Shown piece after piece: positions 1 to 7,856 of a stretch of 64,000 nt of DNA. This stretch comes from CBDATA01 sp965215615 (GTDB taxonomy: Bacteria; Acidobacteriota; Vicinamibacteria; Marinacidobacterales; Marinacidobacteraceae). The notes under the pieces were generated by a model that did no database searches, was not told the DNA's origin, and worked only from the letters and a program-made list of their open reading frames with translations. The stretch spans positions 2,170,001 to 2,234,000 of the forward strand of contig OZ244068.1 in the NCBI GenBank assembly GCA_965215615.1, in the 5' to 3' direction. The first letter of the stretch is position 1, and each line of letters begins with the position of its first letter. The position numbers and the translations under genes were made by a program.

Positions 1-265
1 CCCGGACCGCTTCGGCCCGCCCGCCCTCGAAGGCAAGCAGCACCACTACGCGCTGATCGGTTTCGGCGGGGGGAAGCACCGATGCATGGGAAGGCACTTC
101 GCCTACGTGCAGTTGAAAGCGATCTGGACCGTGCTCCTCGACCGGCTCGAATTCGAACGCGAGGGCGGCGTTCCCGCTTCGAACTACGGGAGCTGGGTGA
201 CCGGCCCCGTCGAGCCCTGCCGGGTCCGCTACCGCAAACGGCGGCAGCCGGGAGTGGTCAGATGA
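1..265 (+). CDS. cyp51: Sterol 14-alpha-demethylase (CYP51), 3' fragment
   Basis: This is the C-terminal end of a cytochrome P450, read in frame 2 and entering from the left edge. The heme-binding loop FGGGKHRCMGRHFA is complete, with the axial Cys inside it. The following helix, VQLKAIWTVLLDRLEFE, and the terminal stretch with NYG and VRYRKRR resemble animal CYP51 (there VQIKTIWSTMLRLYEF, then NYT and IRYKRR) much more than a generic P450. CYP51 removes the C-14 methyl of lanosterol-type sterols oxidatively. The stop overlaps the next ATG by 4 bp (ATGA), so it is co-transcribed and translationally coupled with the squalene-monooxygenase-like gene. The N-terminal roughly 80% lies outside the window, so substrate-recognition sites cannot be checked. 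The family call rests on by-eye comparison plus the sterol context. Confidence 0.88.
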   Translation, partial: PDRFGPPALEGKQHHYALIGFGGGKHRCMGRHFAYVQLKAIWTVLLDRLEFEREGGVPASNYGSWVTGPVEPCRVRYRKRRQPGVVR

Positions 266-1785
266 AAAAGCAGGACCCGGCGCGCTACGACGCCGTGGTC
301 GTCGGTGCCGGGCCGACGGGCAGTTTCTGCGCCCTGGCGCTTGCCAAACAGGGCGCACGGGTCGCGTTGCTCGAAGCCAATCCCCAGGCATCGGGACGCC
401 TTGCGGGCGAATGGCTCCACCCGCCGGCGGTGCGGGCGCTTCGCGAGGTCGGAATCCAGCTCGAGGAGGCGGCTCCCGACTGCATCACGGGCCAGGGGTT
501 CGTGGTCTTTCCCGAAGACGGATCGCCCCCGATCCGGCTCCCCTACGCGGACGGCTCCCAGGGGATCGCCTGCGAGCACCGCGTGATCGTCGCGGCTCTG
601 CGGGGCGCAGTGGCCGGCAATCCACAGATCGATCTGGAGTTGAACGCCCGAGTGACCTCCGTTTCGGAAGGGCGCGTCGAAATCAGTCAGAACGGCGCGA
701 GCCGCTTCATCGAGGCCGAGCGGATCGTCGGGGCGGACGGAAGATCCTCGATCGTGCGGCGGAGTCTTCATCTCGATTCCCACAAATGGTCCTGCTCGAC
801 CATGATCGGCCTCGGCCTCCCGGACGTGGAACTGCCTTTCGAGGGCTATGGACACGTGGTCTGTGGCGGCCCCGGCCCCATGCTCATGTACCGGGTGGGC
901 TCGAAACAGGTCCGCATCCTCCTCGACCTCCCCGGACACTGGTCGGGGATCGAACCCTGGCTGGACTCGCTTTCCGCCCCCCCTCCGGGTTCCCCGGTTG
1001 GCGGTATCTGGGCCGCCTGCCTCGATGCGCTGCGTGAAAAACGCTTCACCGCCGCCGCCAACCGCGTGGCGCCGAGACTGGCGTTCGGTGCCGGGCAGCG
1101 AGTCTTGGTTGGCGATGCCGTCGGCCACTACCATCCGCTCACCGCCTCGGGGATGACTCTCGGTTTCGGGGATGTCCAGGCCCTGACCCGAAATCCGGAC
1201 CTGCCCCGCTTCGCCGCGAGACGCGCCCGGTCGGCACGCGGAACGGAGCTCCTCGCGATGGGCATCTACGAGGTGTTCGCCGACAAACGGGGCGAGTCGG
1301 TGGCCTTGAGGCGCGCCATGTTCGACCGCTGGCGCCGAAGCCCCGGAGCGCGGAAGCAGACCATGCGGATGCTCGCCTGTGAAGACAGTTCCGTGGCGCA
1401 CCTCGGCATGACGTTTTCGATCACTGCACTCCAGGCGTTGTTCCGGCTCATCCCGTTCTCCCGGGAACGGGCCGCCTGGTCGCGGGCGGGGGAGTCTTTC
1501 GTCTCCCTGTTCGGCCGCCTGTACTGGCTCGTCCGCGGATTCGCCGCCCAGCGACTCCACTTCGCCTACAGCACCGGCCGGGCGCTCTCGTTCTTCGAGC
1601 GGGCCTTCCTCGTCTCCATGCAGCCGAAACCCACCGAAGGAGCGCTTGAGGCGCAAGCCGAATCCCCCAAGACACCAGGAGCGCTCGCGGAGCCGCCGCA
1701 AGCCGCGGAAAACCACATCGAAGAACCGCCCGCGAACATCCGGACCAAGCCTGCGGAAACGGGCGCTTCCCAGCCGACGGCTTAG
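262..1785 (+). CDS. Squalene monooxygenase-like FAD-dependent epoxidase
   Basis: This 507-aa flavoprotein probably converts squalene to 2,3-oxidosqualene. The N-terminus carries the Rossmann dinucleotide motif VVGAGPTGS (about residues 11-19). The second FAD motif is GDAVGHYHPLTASGMTLGF (about residues 285-303), matching the GDA-x-x-x-x-HPLTGGGM signature of eukaryotic squalene epoxidase except ASGM in place of GGGM. A GADGRSS motif near residue 160 is the usual DG loop. The C-terminal 60 residues are a Pro/Ala/Glu-rich tail. The ATG at 262 is chosen because it overlaps the CYP51 stop and starts just before the Rossmann fold; an open frame continues upstream to 82 but would run through CYP51. 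The cyclase gene begins 6 bp after the stop. A related aromatic or polyprenyl hydroxylase is the alternative, but context favours squalene. Confidence 0.85.
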   Translation: MKKQDPARYDAVVVGAGPTGSFCALALAKQGARVALLEANPQASGRLAGEWLHPPAVRALREVGIQLEEAAPDCITGQGFVVFPEDGSPPIRLPYADGSQGIACEHRVIVAALRGAVAGNPQIDLELNARVTSVSEGRVEISQNGASRFIEAERIVGADGRSSIVRRSLHLDSHKWSCSTMIGLGLPDVELPFEGYGHVVCGGPGPMLMYRVGSKQVRILLDLPGHWSGIEPWLDSLSAPPPGSPVGGIWAACLDALREKRFTAAANRVAPRLAFGAGQRVLVGDAVGHYHPLTASGMTLGFGDVQALTRNPDLPRFAARRARSARGTELLAMGIYEVFADKRGESVALRRAMFDRWRRSPGARKQTMRMLACEDSSVAHLGMTFSITALQALFRLIPFSRERAAWSRAGESFVSLFGRLYWLVRGFAAQRLHFAYSTGRALSFFERAFLVSMQPKPTEGALEAQAESPKTPGALAEPPQAAENHIEEPPANIRTKPAETGASQPTA

Positions 1786-1791
1786 CCCGCC

Positions 1792-3792
1792 GTGTCCCGG
1801 GACACGAGAACCGAAGTGTCGGTGGATGCCCGGGGAGCCCTCGATGCCGGCATCCAAAGGCTCTGTGATCTCCAGCAGGGCGACGGATCCTGGGAAGGGG
1901 AGATGGTCTGGTGCCCGATGCTCACCGCCCAGTACGTGCTGCTCCACCACGTGATGGGCCGCTCGCTCCCTCCCGCCCGTCGCCGGAACGTCCTCCGCTC
2001 CTTCGCCGCGACCCGCCTCGAGGGCGGCACATGGGGCATGCACGAGCACTCGGCCCCTCATCTCTTCGTGACCGCGCTGATCTACGTGGCGGCGAGAACC
2101 CTCGACATCGGGAAAGACGACCCCCTGATCGCGCCTGCCCGGCGGTTTCTGCAACAGGAAGGCGTCGAGAACATTCCCAGTTGGGGGAAGTTCTGGCTCG
2201 CGATCCTGAACCTCTACGACTGGCGCGGAGTGAACGCCGTCCTGCCGGAGATCTGGCGCCTTCCCAGGTGGGTTCCGCTGCACCCCGGGAACTGGTACTG
2301 CCACACCCGGCTCATCTACATGGCGATGTCGGTGATCTACGCCCGCCGCTTTCAGACTCCGCTCACCCCGCTCATCGCCTCGCTCCGGGACGAGCTCTAC
2401 CCCGATGGGTTCGAACAGGTGGACTTCGCCGGATCGCGCCACCTCCTGCGCGAAGACGATCTGTTCGAGCGCCCCGGACGGATCCTCCGGTTCGGCTTCG
2501 AGATCGCCCGACTCGCAGAAAGGCTCCCTCTTCGGGGTTTGCGACGGCGGTGCGTCGAGGAAATGATCGAGCAGATCCGATGGGAGATCCGGACGACCAG
2601 GGGGGCGAGCATTTCCCCGGTGAGCGGCATCCTGAACATCCTGGCGCTCTGGCTGGAAGATCCCGATGACCCCGATTCCCGCACGGGCTTCGATGCCCTC
2701 GAAGGGTGGATCTGGGAGGACGAGGAAGCCGGGGCGCGGATCACCGGAGCGAGAAGCGCCTCCTGGGACACCGGGTTCGCGACGCAGGCGCTCGCCACGA
2801 TCCCGAAGGGCATCTCGACTTCGCTCGTCGAGGCCGCCATGGAGCGGGGAGCGGAATACCTCGCCGGGGAGCAGATCCAGGAGAGCTTCCCCGGCTACCG
2901 CGAAGCCTGGCGGAACGACCCGCGGGGCGGCTGGTGCTTCCCGGGGGCACGGCACGGCTGGCCCGTGACCGACTGCACCGCGGAAGCGCTGCTCGGAGTG
3001 CTCGCGGCACGGGGGAGCCGATCGAGTGAGGATTCCGCCCGCGAAGCCATTCGGTTCATGCTCCGGGGGCAGAACCGCGACGGAGGGTTCGGGAGCTACG
3101 AGTCGCGACGGTCGCTCGTTCCACTCGAGTGGCTGAACCCGGCCGAGATGTTCGGGGAATCCATGACCGAAAGCTCCTTCGTCGAGTGCACTGCCTCTTG
3201 CCTCGCCGCCATGGCGGCGGCCCGAAAGCATTTCCCCAAACTGGACGTGCCGGGGAGGAAACAGGCGACGGAGCGCGCCGACCGCTGGCTTCGTCGCACC
3301 CAGGGAGAAGATGGCAGTTGGCGCGGCGTGTGGGGCATCCAGTTCCTCTACGGGACCTGGTTCGGCATGAGGGGCCTGCTCGCGGCGGGAGCCCGCCCGG
3401 ATGACCCCCGGCTCCGCCTCGCCTGCCGGTGGCTACGGGATCGCCAGCGTGAAGACGGAGGCTGGGGCGAACATTTCCGCGGCTGTTTCACCGGCCGCTA
3501 TGTGCCGCACACCGAGAGCCAGATCATCCAGACGGCGTGGGTGATGATCGCACTCCTCGAAGCAGAGGAGCCGGACTGGCGGGCCCTCTCTCGCGGAGCG
3601 CGGTTCCTCGTCGAGAGTCAGGATCCCGACGGAGGCTGGCCGAAGCAGGACAACGCCGGGGTGTTCTTCCGCACCGCACTCCTCGACTACGTGCTGTATC
3701 GCCAGTACTTTCCCCTCCACGCGCTCGGCCTCTACGAAGCGCGACGAAGAGCTACTGCGGCTTCCGGGCCAGGTGGAAGAACATCGGGGTAA
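1792..3792 (+). CDS. Oxidosqualene cyclase (lanosterol/cycloartenol synthase type)
   Basis: This 666-aa protein cyclises 2,3-oxidosqualene to a protosteryl-type sterol at the membrane. It has the oxidosqualene-cyclase motif VTDCTAE with catalytic Asp at about residue 394, not the DxDDTA of squalene-hopene cyclases. Several QW repeats are visible (QQGDGSW, QNRDGGF, QGEDGSW, QREDGGW, QDPDGGW). It is somewhat shorter than eukaryotic enzymes (about 730-760 aa). Just before the motif the sequence is HGWPVTD: His at D-6 is as in cycloartenol synthase, whereas Val at D-2 is as in lanosterol synthase (Ile in cycloartenol synthase). The loop equivalent to Tyr410/Thr384 appears as GARSASW, one residue shorter than the usual G(Y/T)NGSQxW, so the product cannot be predicted. 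The start is GTG at 1792. Its 3' end overlaps the convergent methyltransferase gene by 41 bp. Confidence 0.92.
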   Translation: MSRDTRTEVSVDARGALDAGIQRLCDLQQGDGSWEGEMVWCPMLTAQYVLLHHVMGRSLPPARRRNVLRSFAATRLEGGTWGMHEHSAPHLFVTALIYVAARTLDIGKDDPLIAPARRFLQQEGVENIPSWGKFWLAILNLYDWRGVNAVLPEIWRLPRWVPLHPGNWYCHTRLIYMAMSVIYARRFQTPLTPLIASLRDELYPDGFEQVDFAGSRHLLREDDLFERPGRILRFGFEIARLAERLPLRGLRRRCVEEMIEQIRWEIRTTRGASISPVSGILNILALWLEDPDDPDSRTGFDALEGWIWEDEEAGARITGARSASWDTGFATQALATIPKGISTSLVEAAMERGAEYLAGEQIQESFPGYREAWRNDPRGGWCFPGARHGWPVTDCTAEALLGVLAARGSRSSEDSAREAIRFMLRGQNRDGGFGSYESRRSLVPLEWLNPAEMFGESMTESSFVECTASCLAAMAAARKHFPKLDVPGRKQATERADRWLRRTQGEDGSWRGVWGIQFLYGTWFGMRGLLAAGARPDDPRLRLACRWLRDRQREDGGWGEHFRGCFTGRYVPHTESQIIQTAWVMIALLEAEEPDWRALSRGARFLVESQDPDGGWPKQDNAGVFFRTALLDYVLYRQYFPLHALGLYEARRRATAASGPGGRTSG

Positions 3793-4795
3793 AGGTTCCG
3801 GTCTTCCCCCCTTCCACGAGGGCGTCCGCGGCGACGTTCAGGAGCGTGCTGACATCCCGGGAACCCTTCGGTGCGAGCCGAAGTTTCTCTCCCACACGAA
3901 GCGCCAGGTTGGTGATGCTCCGCCCGAGCGGCGTACGGGAGATCCCGGACAGGGTGAGGCCGCCGCCGTCGAGGGCGAGCCACCAGGGTGCCTCCGGCTC
4001 GGCATCGAAAGCCCGATCCTGGGTCTCCACGCCTTCGAAACCGGCTTCCTTGAGTGCATCCACGACTTCTTCCTCGGTCGCGATATCCGGCAAGGCATCC
4101 CCCCGCATGATGTCTTCCTTGATCTGCAGGTGTTCCGGGTTCGAGGGGTCGAAACGGTCGGTGACACACCACTCGTATCCGCCGAACACCCCGCCGGGCT
4201 TCAGGATCCGGAAGACCTCCCGGTACGCGGCCACCTTGTCGGGGGCGTGCGGGGTGGCCTCGATCTGGTAGGCGGCATCGAAGCTCGCGTCTTCTGCCGG
4301 AATGTTCATGAAGTCGCACAGCAGGAAGTCACAAGAATCCAGGTGGTCCTTGTTGTGCTTCCGCGCCCTTTCGATCTGGAAGGCGTTGTTGTTGACTCCG
4401 GTGATGTGGGCCCCGCTGTGTCGGACCAGGTTCCCGAGCGGCCCGCCCACGCCGCACCCGATGTCCGCCACCCGCATTCCCGCCTTCAGCCCGATCCGGT
4501 CGGCAAGGAAGTGCTGGTGGCGAAGGAGCGAATCGCGGAAGCTCTCGCCACGTTTCGCAGGAGCGAAATGAAAGGAGTTTCCCCAACCGAACTCGTAGAA
4601 CGATGTCACCAGGTCGTAGTACTGGTTGACCATCGAGGAGTACTTCTTCCGACGGCGGGGAGTCCCGGCATCATAGGTCTCGGAATACCCCTGGACCACC
4701 CCGGCCACGTCGCCGGACGCGAGCGGCCCGAGAACGCGGTCACCCCGGTCCTGCCCCCCGGCTCCGTGCCGGTTCGCGACTTTCTCAGCTTCCAT
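3752..4795 (-). CDS. Sterol C-24 methyltransferase (SMT/ERG6-like)
   Basis: This 347-aa SAM-dependent enzyme is predicted to methylate the sterol side chain at C-24. SAM motif I is VADIGCGVGGPLG (about residues 109-121). The diagnostic sterol-methyltransferase signature is present: YYDLVTSFYEFGWGNSFHFA (about 59-78), then RGESFRDSLLRHQHFLA, both near-copies of the fungal/plant ERG6 region. IEATPHAPDK near 178 matches the conserved IEAT-x-HAPD segment. The C-terminal SMT domain is also there (from about residue 225, with WW and GGKTGTFTPMFF). It is convergent with the cyclase and lies 82 bp downstream of the EXPERA-like gene on the same strand. The ATG at 4795 gives a length typical of the family. 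Phosphoethanolamine or tocopherol methyltransferases are less likely, given the GWG-x-SFHFA region. Confidence 0.92.
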   Translation of the reverse strand: MEAEKVANRHGAGGQDRGDRVLGPLASGDVAGVVQGYSETYDAGTPRRRKKYSSMVNQYYDLVTSFYEFGWGNSFHFAPAKRGESFRDSLLRHQHFLADRIGLKAGMRVADIGCGVGGPLGNLVRHSGAHITGVNNNAFQIERARKHNKDHLDSCDFLLCDFMNIPAEDASFDAAYQIEATPHAPDKVAAYREVFRILKPGGVFGGYEWCVTDRFDPSNPEHLQIKEDIMRGDALPDIATEEEVVDALKEAGFEGVETQDRAFDAEPEAPWWLALDGGGLTLSGISRTPLGRSITNLALRVGEKLRLAPKGSRDVSTLLNVAADALVEGGKTGTFTPMFFHLARKPQ

Positions 4796-4877
4796 CGGTC
4801 TGCCTCCTGAGGAAGATCGGGCCCGAGCGGTCAGAAACCTCGGGGTGCAGTGCGTATGGTAAGGGGTGGCCCGGGTC

Positions 4878-5603
4878 TTACAGCCCGAGGATGCCGTAAT
4901 GGCCGTCGAGGATCAGGCGGATGGACACATAAAGCCCGAAGGCCGGAGTCACGATCCAGACCGAATTCGTCCCGAAGATGAATCCCCAGAGTTCCTTCCG
5001 GCTGATGCGTTTCTGCTTCTGGTTCACGAAGAAGCTGACCACGTACAGGGAAGACACATAGGTCCACTGCCAGAACAGCATCACTCCGAGGATTCCGGCC
5101 CAGGTAACCGGCAGGAAACCGAGGGTGAACGCAGCGTAAAGGGTCGCAGTCGGGATCGGGGTGAAGAACCCGTTGGCGATGTCCACGTTGAATCCGTAGG
5201 TTTTCCGGTCCTCGTAGGCCGGATCCGCCATCGAGTAGGTGGCCCAGACATCCGCCCATGTATCCGGCGAGAGGAACCGGCTCGGCGGCACCTTCGACCA
5301 GAGGAACTCGAACGCGGGCACCCTTCCGGTCGCTTTCTTCCACCGGCGCCACGCGTCGGCGCGCGGCCGGATCGCATCCCTCCGCCAGAAAAGGCACATC
5401 TCCCAGTAGCAGATCACGAGGTTGATCGAGAAATACACGCTGAAGAGGCCGTGGACGAAGTGAGCCTCTCCGCTCATGGAGTAGCGGACTCCGAGGCCGA
5501 GCGATGCGAGCAGTCCGATGACGACGGCGGTCACGACAACGGCGGGCACGCCACGAGACCGGACACCGAGCGGCGAGACGACGTCGCGATCAGGCTTAGC
5601 CAC
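4878..5603 (-). CDS. EXPERA-domain (EBP-like) membrane protein, candidate sterol isomerase
   Basis: This 241-aa polytopic membrane protein resembles emopamil-binding protein (EBP), the sterol delta8-delta7 isomerase. The pattern W-x-x-Y-x-x-x-D-x-x-Y occurs here as VWATYSMADPAY and in human EBP as LWKEYAKGDSRY. The last helix, FGTNSVWIVTPAFGL, keeps the N-x-x-W-x-x-x-P pattern around EBP Asn193 and Trp196. At the position aligned with catalytic Glu122 there is Asp (NVDIAN). The His76/Glu80 pair looks like Asn and Cys, with a Glu three residues further on, so the active site may differ. GTG at 5603 is chosen because it overlaps the stop of the upstream gene (5598-5596) and is followed by a short basic N-terminus and the first helix. 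The role in sterol isomerisation is inferred from fold-level similarity plus context. Confidence 0.68.
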   Translation of the reverse strand: MAKPDRDVVSPLGVRSRGVPAVVVTAVVIGLLASLGLGVRYSMSGEAHFVHGLFSVYFSINLVICYWEMCLFWRRDAIRPRADAWRRWKKATGRVPAFEFLWSKVPPSRFLSPDTWADVWATYSMADPAYEDRKTYGFNVDIANGFFTPIPTATLYAAFTLGFLPVTWAGILGVMLFWQWTYVSSLYVVSFFVNQKQKRISRKELWGFIFGTNSVWIVTPAFGLYVSIRLILDGHYGILGL

Positions 5604-6726
5604 CGAGCGCCGTCCGGGTGAGCGTTCCCATTCCGAATCCCAGGTAGTTCCCGACCGCGTAGCCGGCGAGCGCCACCGCGATCCCCGGGAGCAGCTTGTC
5701 CCCGTAGCCGCGCGCCGAGGCGATCGCCACTGCCGAAGCCGCCCCGCCGACACCCGCCTGTGAAGCCACCACCAGGGTTCCCGCGTCGAACCGGAGGAGT
5801 CGGCCCACCCCGAAGATCACGATGCCGTGGATCGCGACCGTGATCAACGCGAAAAGGAAGAGTGCCGGTCCGGCGGCGAGCATTTCGGACACGAGCGACT
5901 GCGCGCCGTTCCCGGCGAGGAAGAGATAGAGAAGCGAGTTGCCGAGCACCGGCGCGCCCCGCAGCCTTCGCACCGGGGGCAGATGGCCGAGGATCAGGGC
6001 GAGCGTCGTGAGCCAGAGGACCGACGGGATGAGCGGAATCGCCCCGCCGAGGAGACGCGCCGCCGCCATCGCGCCGAGGGTGAGCGCGGCGAGACCGAAA
6101 AAATCCACCATGCGGAGGCTCTCGCCGCTCTCCTTGAGCCGCTTTTCGAGGGTCATCGGCCCGCTGTCCGGCGCGAGCGGATCCCGTCGCCTGCCGCCGA
6201 ACAGCGCCGGGACCACGAGGCAGATCGCAAGCCACAGGACGGTCACGATCACATCCGCGGCCACCGCGCCGGACATGACGCTCGGATCGGTCCCGAACGC
6301 GCTCGCGAGCGCGTAGAAGTTCGCCCCGCCGCCGATGTACGTCCCGGTGAACTGGCCGGTGAGCTTCCACGCCTCGCTCCCCACCGCACTCGACAGCAGC
6401 AGGAAGGCGAAAAGCGTCCCCGCCATCGTCCCGAGCGCTCCGAGCCCGAACGCCCCGAGCATGGCCTTCCCCGCATCGCGGATCGTGCGAAGGTCCACGT
6501 TCAAGAGAACGAGCACGATGGCGGCGTTCACCCAGATGTTGCCGAGCTGGAAATACGCTTCGGCATCTCCCGGCAGGAGTCCCGAGTTCGAGAGGATCAT
6601 CCCGAAGACGAGGCACATGAGCCCCGCACTCATCGCCCGGAAGAACCGGAAGCGCCCTTCGAGCCAGACCGCGAGAAAGACCGCGGCGGCGAGCGTCAGG
6701 AAGACCCCGAACGGATCCTGAATCAC
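5596..6726 (-). CDS. DUF819-family integral membrane protein
   Basis: This 376-aa protein is predicted to span the membrane about ten times. It has the DUF819 hallmarks: an N-terminal hydrophobic repeat ending in NIWVNAAIVLVLLNVDLRTI, the GTYIGGGANFYALASAFG segment near residue 133, and a second half-repeat containing QAGVGGAASAVAIASARG. The family (YjcL-like) resembles inverted-repeat secondary transporters, but its substrate is not established. The gene overlaps the EXPERA-like gene by 8 bp, so it is probably in the same transcript as the sterol isomerase candidate and the methyltransferase. Whether it handles a sterol intermediate or is a bystander cannot be told from sequence. Confidence 0.85.
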   Translation of the reverse strand: MIQDPFGVFLTLAAAVFLAVWLEGRFRFFRAMSAGLMCLVFGMILSNSGLLPGDAEAYFQLGNIWVNAAIVLVLLNVDLRTIRDAGKAMLGAFGLGALGTMAGTLFAFLLLSSAVGSEAWKLTGQFTGTYIGGGANFYALASAFGTDPSVMSGAVAADVIVTVLWLAICLVVPALFGGRRRDPLAPDSGPMTLEKRLKESGESLRMVDFFGLAALTLGAMAAARLLGGAIPLIPSVLWLTTLALILGHLPPVRRLRGAPVLGNSLLYLFLAGNGAQSLVSEMLAAGPALFLFALITVAIHGIVIFGVGRLLRFDAGTLVVASQAGVGGAASAVAIASARGYGDKLLPGIAVALAGYAVGNYLGFGMGTLTRTALGG

Positions 6727-6754
6727 GGCCGGACTCTCGAGAGCCCGCTGACGC

Positions 6755-7849
6755 TCAGCGGATCCCCTCGGACCAGTTGCGGACCGGGTTCTCGAGCGTC
6801 CCGATCCCCTCGGCCCAGCAGGAGGCGGTATCGCCCGGCTTCATGAAGATCGGCGGTGTGCGTGCGTAGCCCACCCCGTCCGGAGTCCCGGTGGCGATGA
6901 CATCGCCGGGACGCAGGATGAGGTTGTTGGAGGCGTAGTGGATCAGCTCGGGGATCCGGTGCTGCATCAGGCTGGTGTTCGAGTCCTGCATGACTTCGCC
7001 GGAAAGCGTGAACCGGATGTCCAGTTGGTGCGGATCGGCCACGAACTCGGCCGGGGTGATGAAGGGGCCGAGCGGAGCGAAGGTTTCGGTGCTCTTCCAG
7101 ACCAGCCAGTCGGAGCCGTAGCGGTTGTCGCCGCGGCCTTCGCGGTCCCCCACATCGTTCATCATGGTGTAGCCGAAGATGTGGGCGGCGGCTTCCTCCA
7201 CCGGAGCATCGCTCGCCGGCTGGCCGATGACGACCGCAAGCTCGCATTCCCAGTCCATCTGTTCGCGCCCCGGCTTCATCAGCAGCGGCTCGCCGTGGGC
7301 GGTCACGATGCCGCCCGGCTTCATGAACATGTACGGGTTCTGGCGACGATCGTCCGGGTCACGCTGCCAGAAGTGATCCATCGAGACCGGAGAATCGTCG
7401 AGCGCAGAGGAATCCGACATCTCGGCGGCGAGGCCGGTGGTCATCTCGACTCCGTGCTCCGGATAGTTGAGCGCGGTGGAAAGGATCAGGCCGGGACGCA
7501 CCGGCGGGAACACATGGAGATCGGCGAGATCGTGGATCCAGCCGGGGCGCTCCTCCGCGTCGAGCATCGGAACGACCCGGTCCACGATGGCGTGCGTTCG
7601 CTCCCGCATCCCGATCGCCCACCTCCCCGCCAGCTCGTTCATGTCCTCCGGCATCGGCAGGCGCACCCAGAGCCGGCTGTGACGCTCGAGGGAAGCGTTG
7701 GCACGGCGGAGGTCCACCACCAGACTGTCACGCAGGACGATGCCGAGGAACGCCTCGCCCCGATGCTCGAAGCTGCCGAGCCGGAAGGGCTCGACGGAAG
7801 CAGCGGCCGGAGTGGCCACGAGAAGGACAAGGAGGAGGAAGTAACGCAT
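6755..7849 (-). CDS. Exported fumarylacetoacetate hydrolase-family protein
   Basis: This 364-aa protein has a Sec-type signal peptide (MRYFLLLVLLVATPAAA) followed by a complete FAH domain. Metal-binding acidic residues are visible in DWECELAVVIG (about residue 206) and downstream, with the C-terminal family segment PGDVIATGTPDGVGY (about 316-330). FAH-family enzymes cleave C-C bonds or decarboxylate or hydrate beta-diketo acids in the cytosol, so an exported copy is unusual. It is followed after 7 bp by the DUF819-side intergenic gap on one side and preceded by a DUF885 lipoprotein gene on the other, suggesting a small periplasmic degradation module. The substrate is unknown. Confidence 0.85.
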   Translation of the reverse strand: MRYFLLLVLLVATPAAASVEPFRLGSFEHRGEAFLGIVLRDSLVVDLRRANASLERHSRLWVRLPMPEDMNELAGRWAIGMRERTHAIVDRVVPMLDAEERPGWIHDLADLHVFPPVRPGLILSTALNYPEHGVEMTTGLAAEMSDSSALDDSPVSMDHFWQRDPDDRRQNPYMFMKPGGIVTAHGEPLLMKPGREQMDWECELAVVIGQPASDAPVEEAAAHIFGYTMMNDVGDREGRGDNRYGSDWLVWKSTETFAPLGPFITPAEFVADPHQLDIRFTLSGEVMQDSNTSLMQHRIPELIHYASNNLILRPGDVIATGTPDGVGYARTPPIFMKPGDTASCWAEGIGTLENPVRNWSEGIR

Positions 7850-7856
7850 GTCTCGT

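Noticed and set aside
229..3231. A 1000-codon open frame on the minus strand across the sterol genes
   Set aside because: It is antisense to squalene-monooxygenase-like and cyclase genes, has an Arg/Gly/Pro-rich composition typical of GC-rich antisense frames, and shows no family match.
4866..5621. Plus-strand open frame over the EXPERA-like gene
   Set aside because: The charged, low-complexity translation (rich in Arg, Glu and His) is an antisense shadow of the membrane-protein gene.
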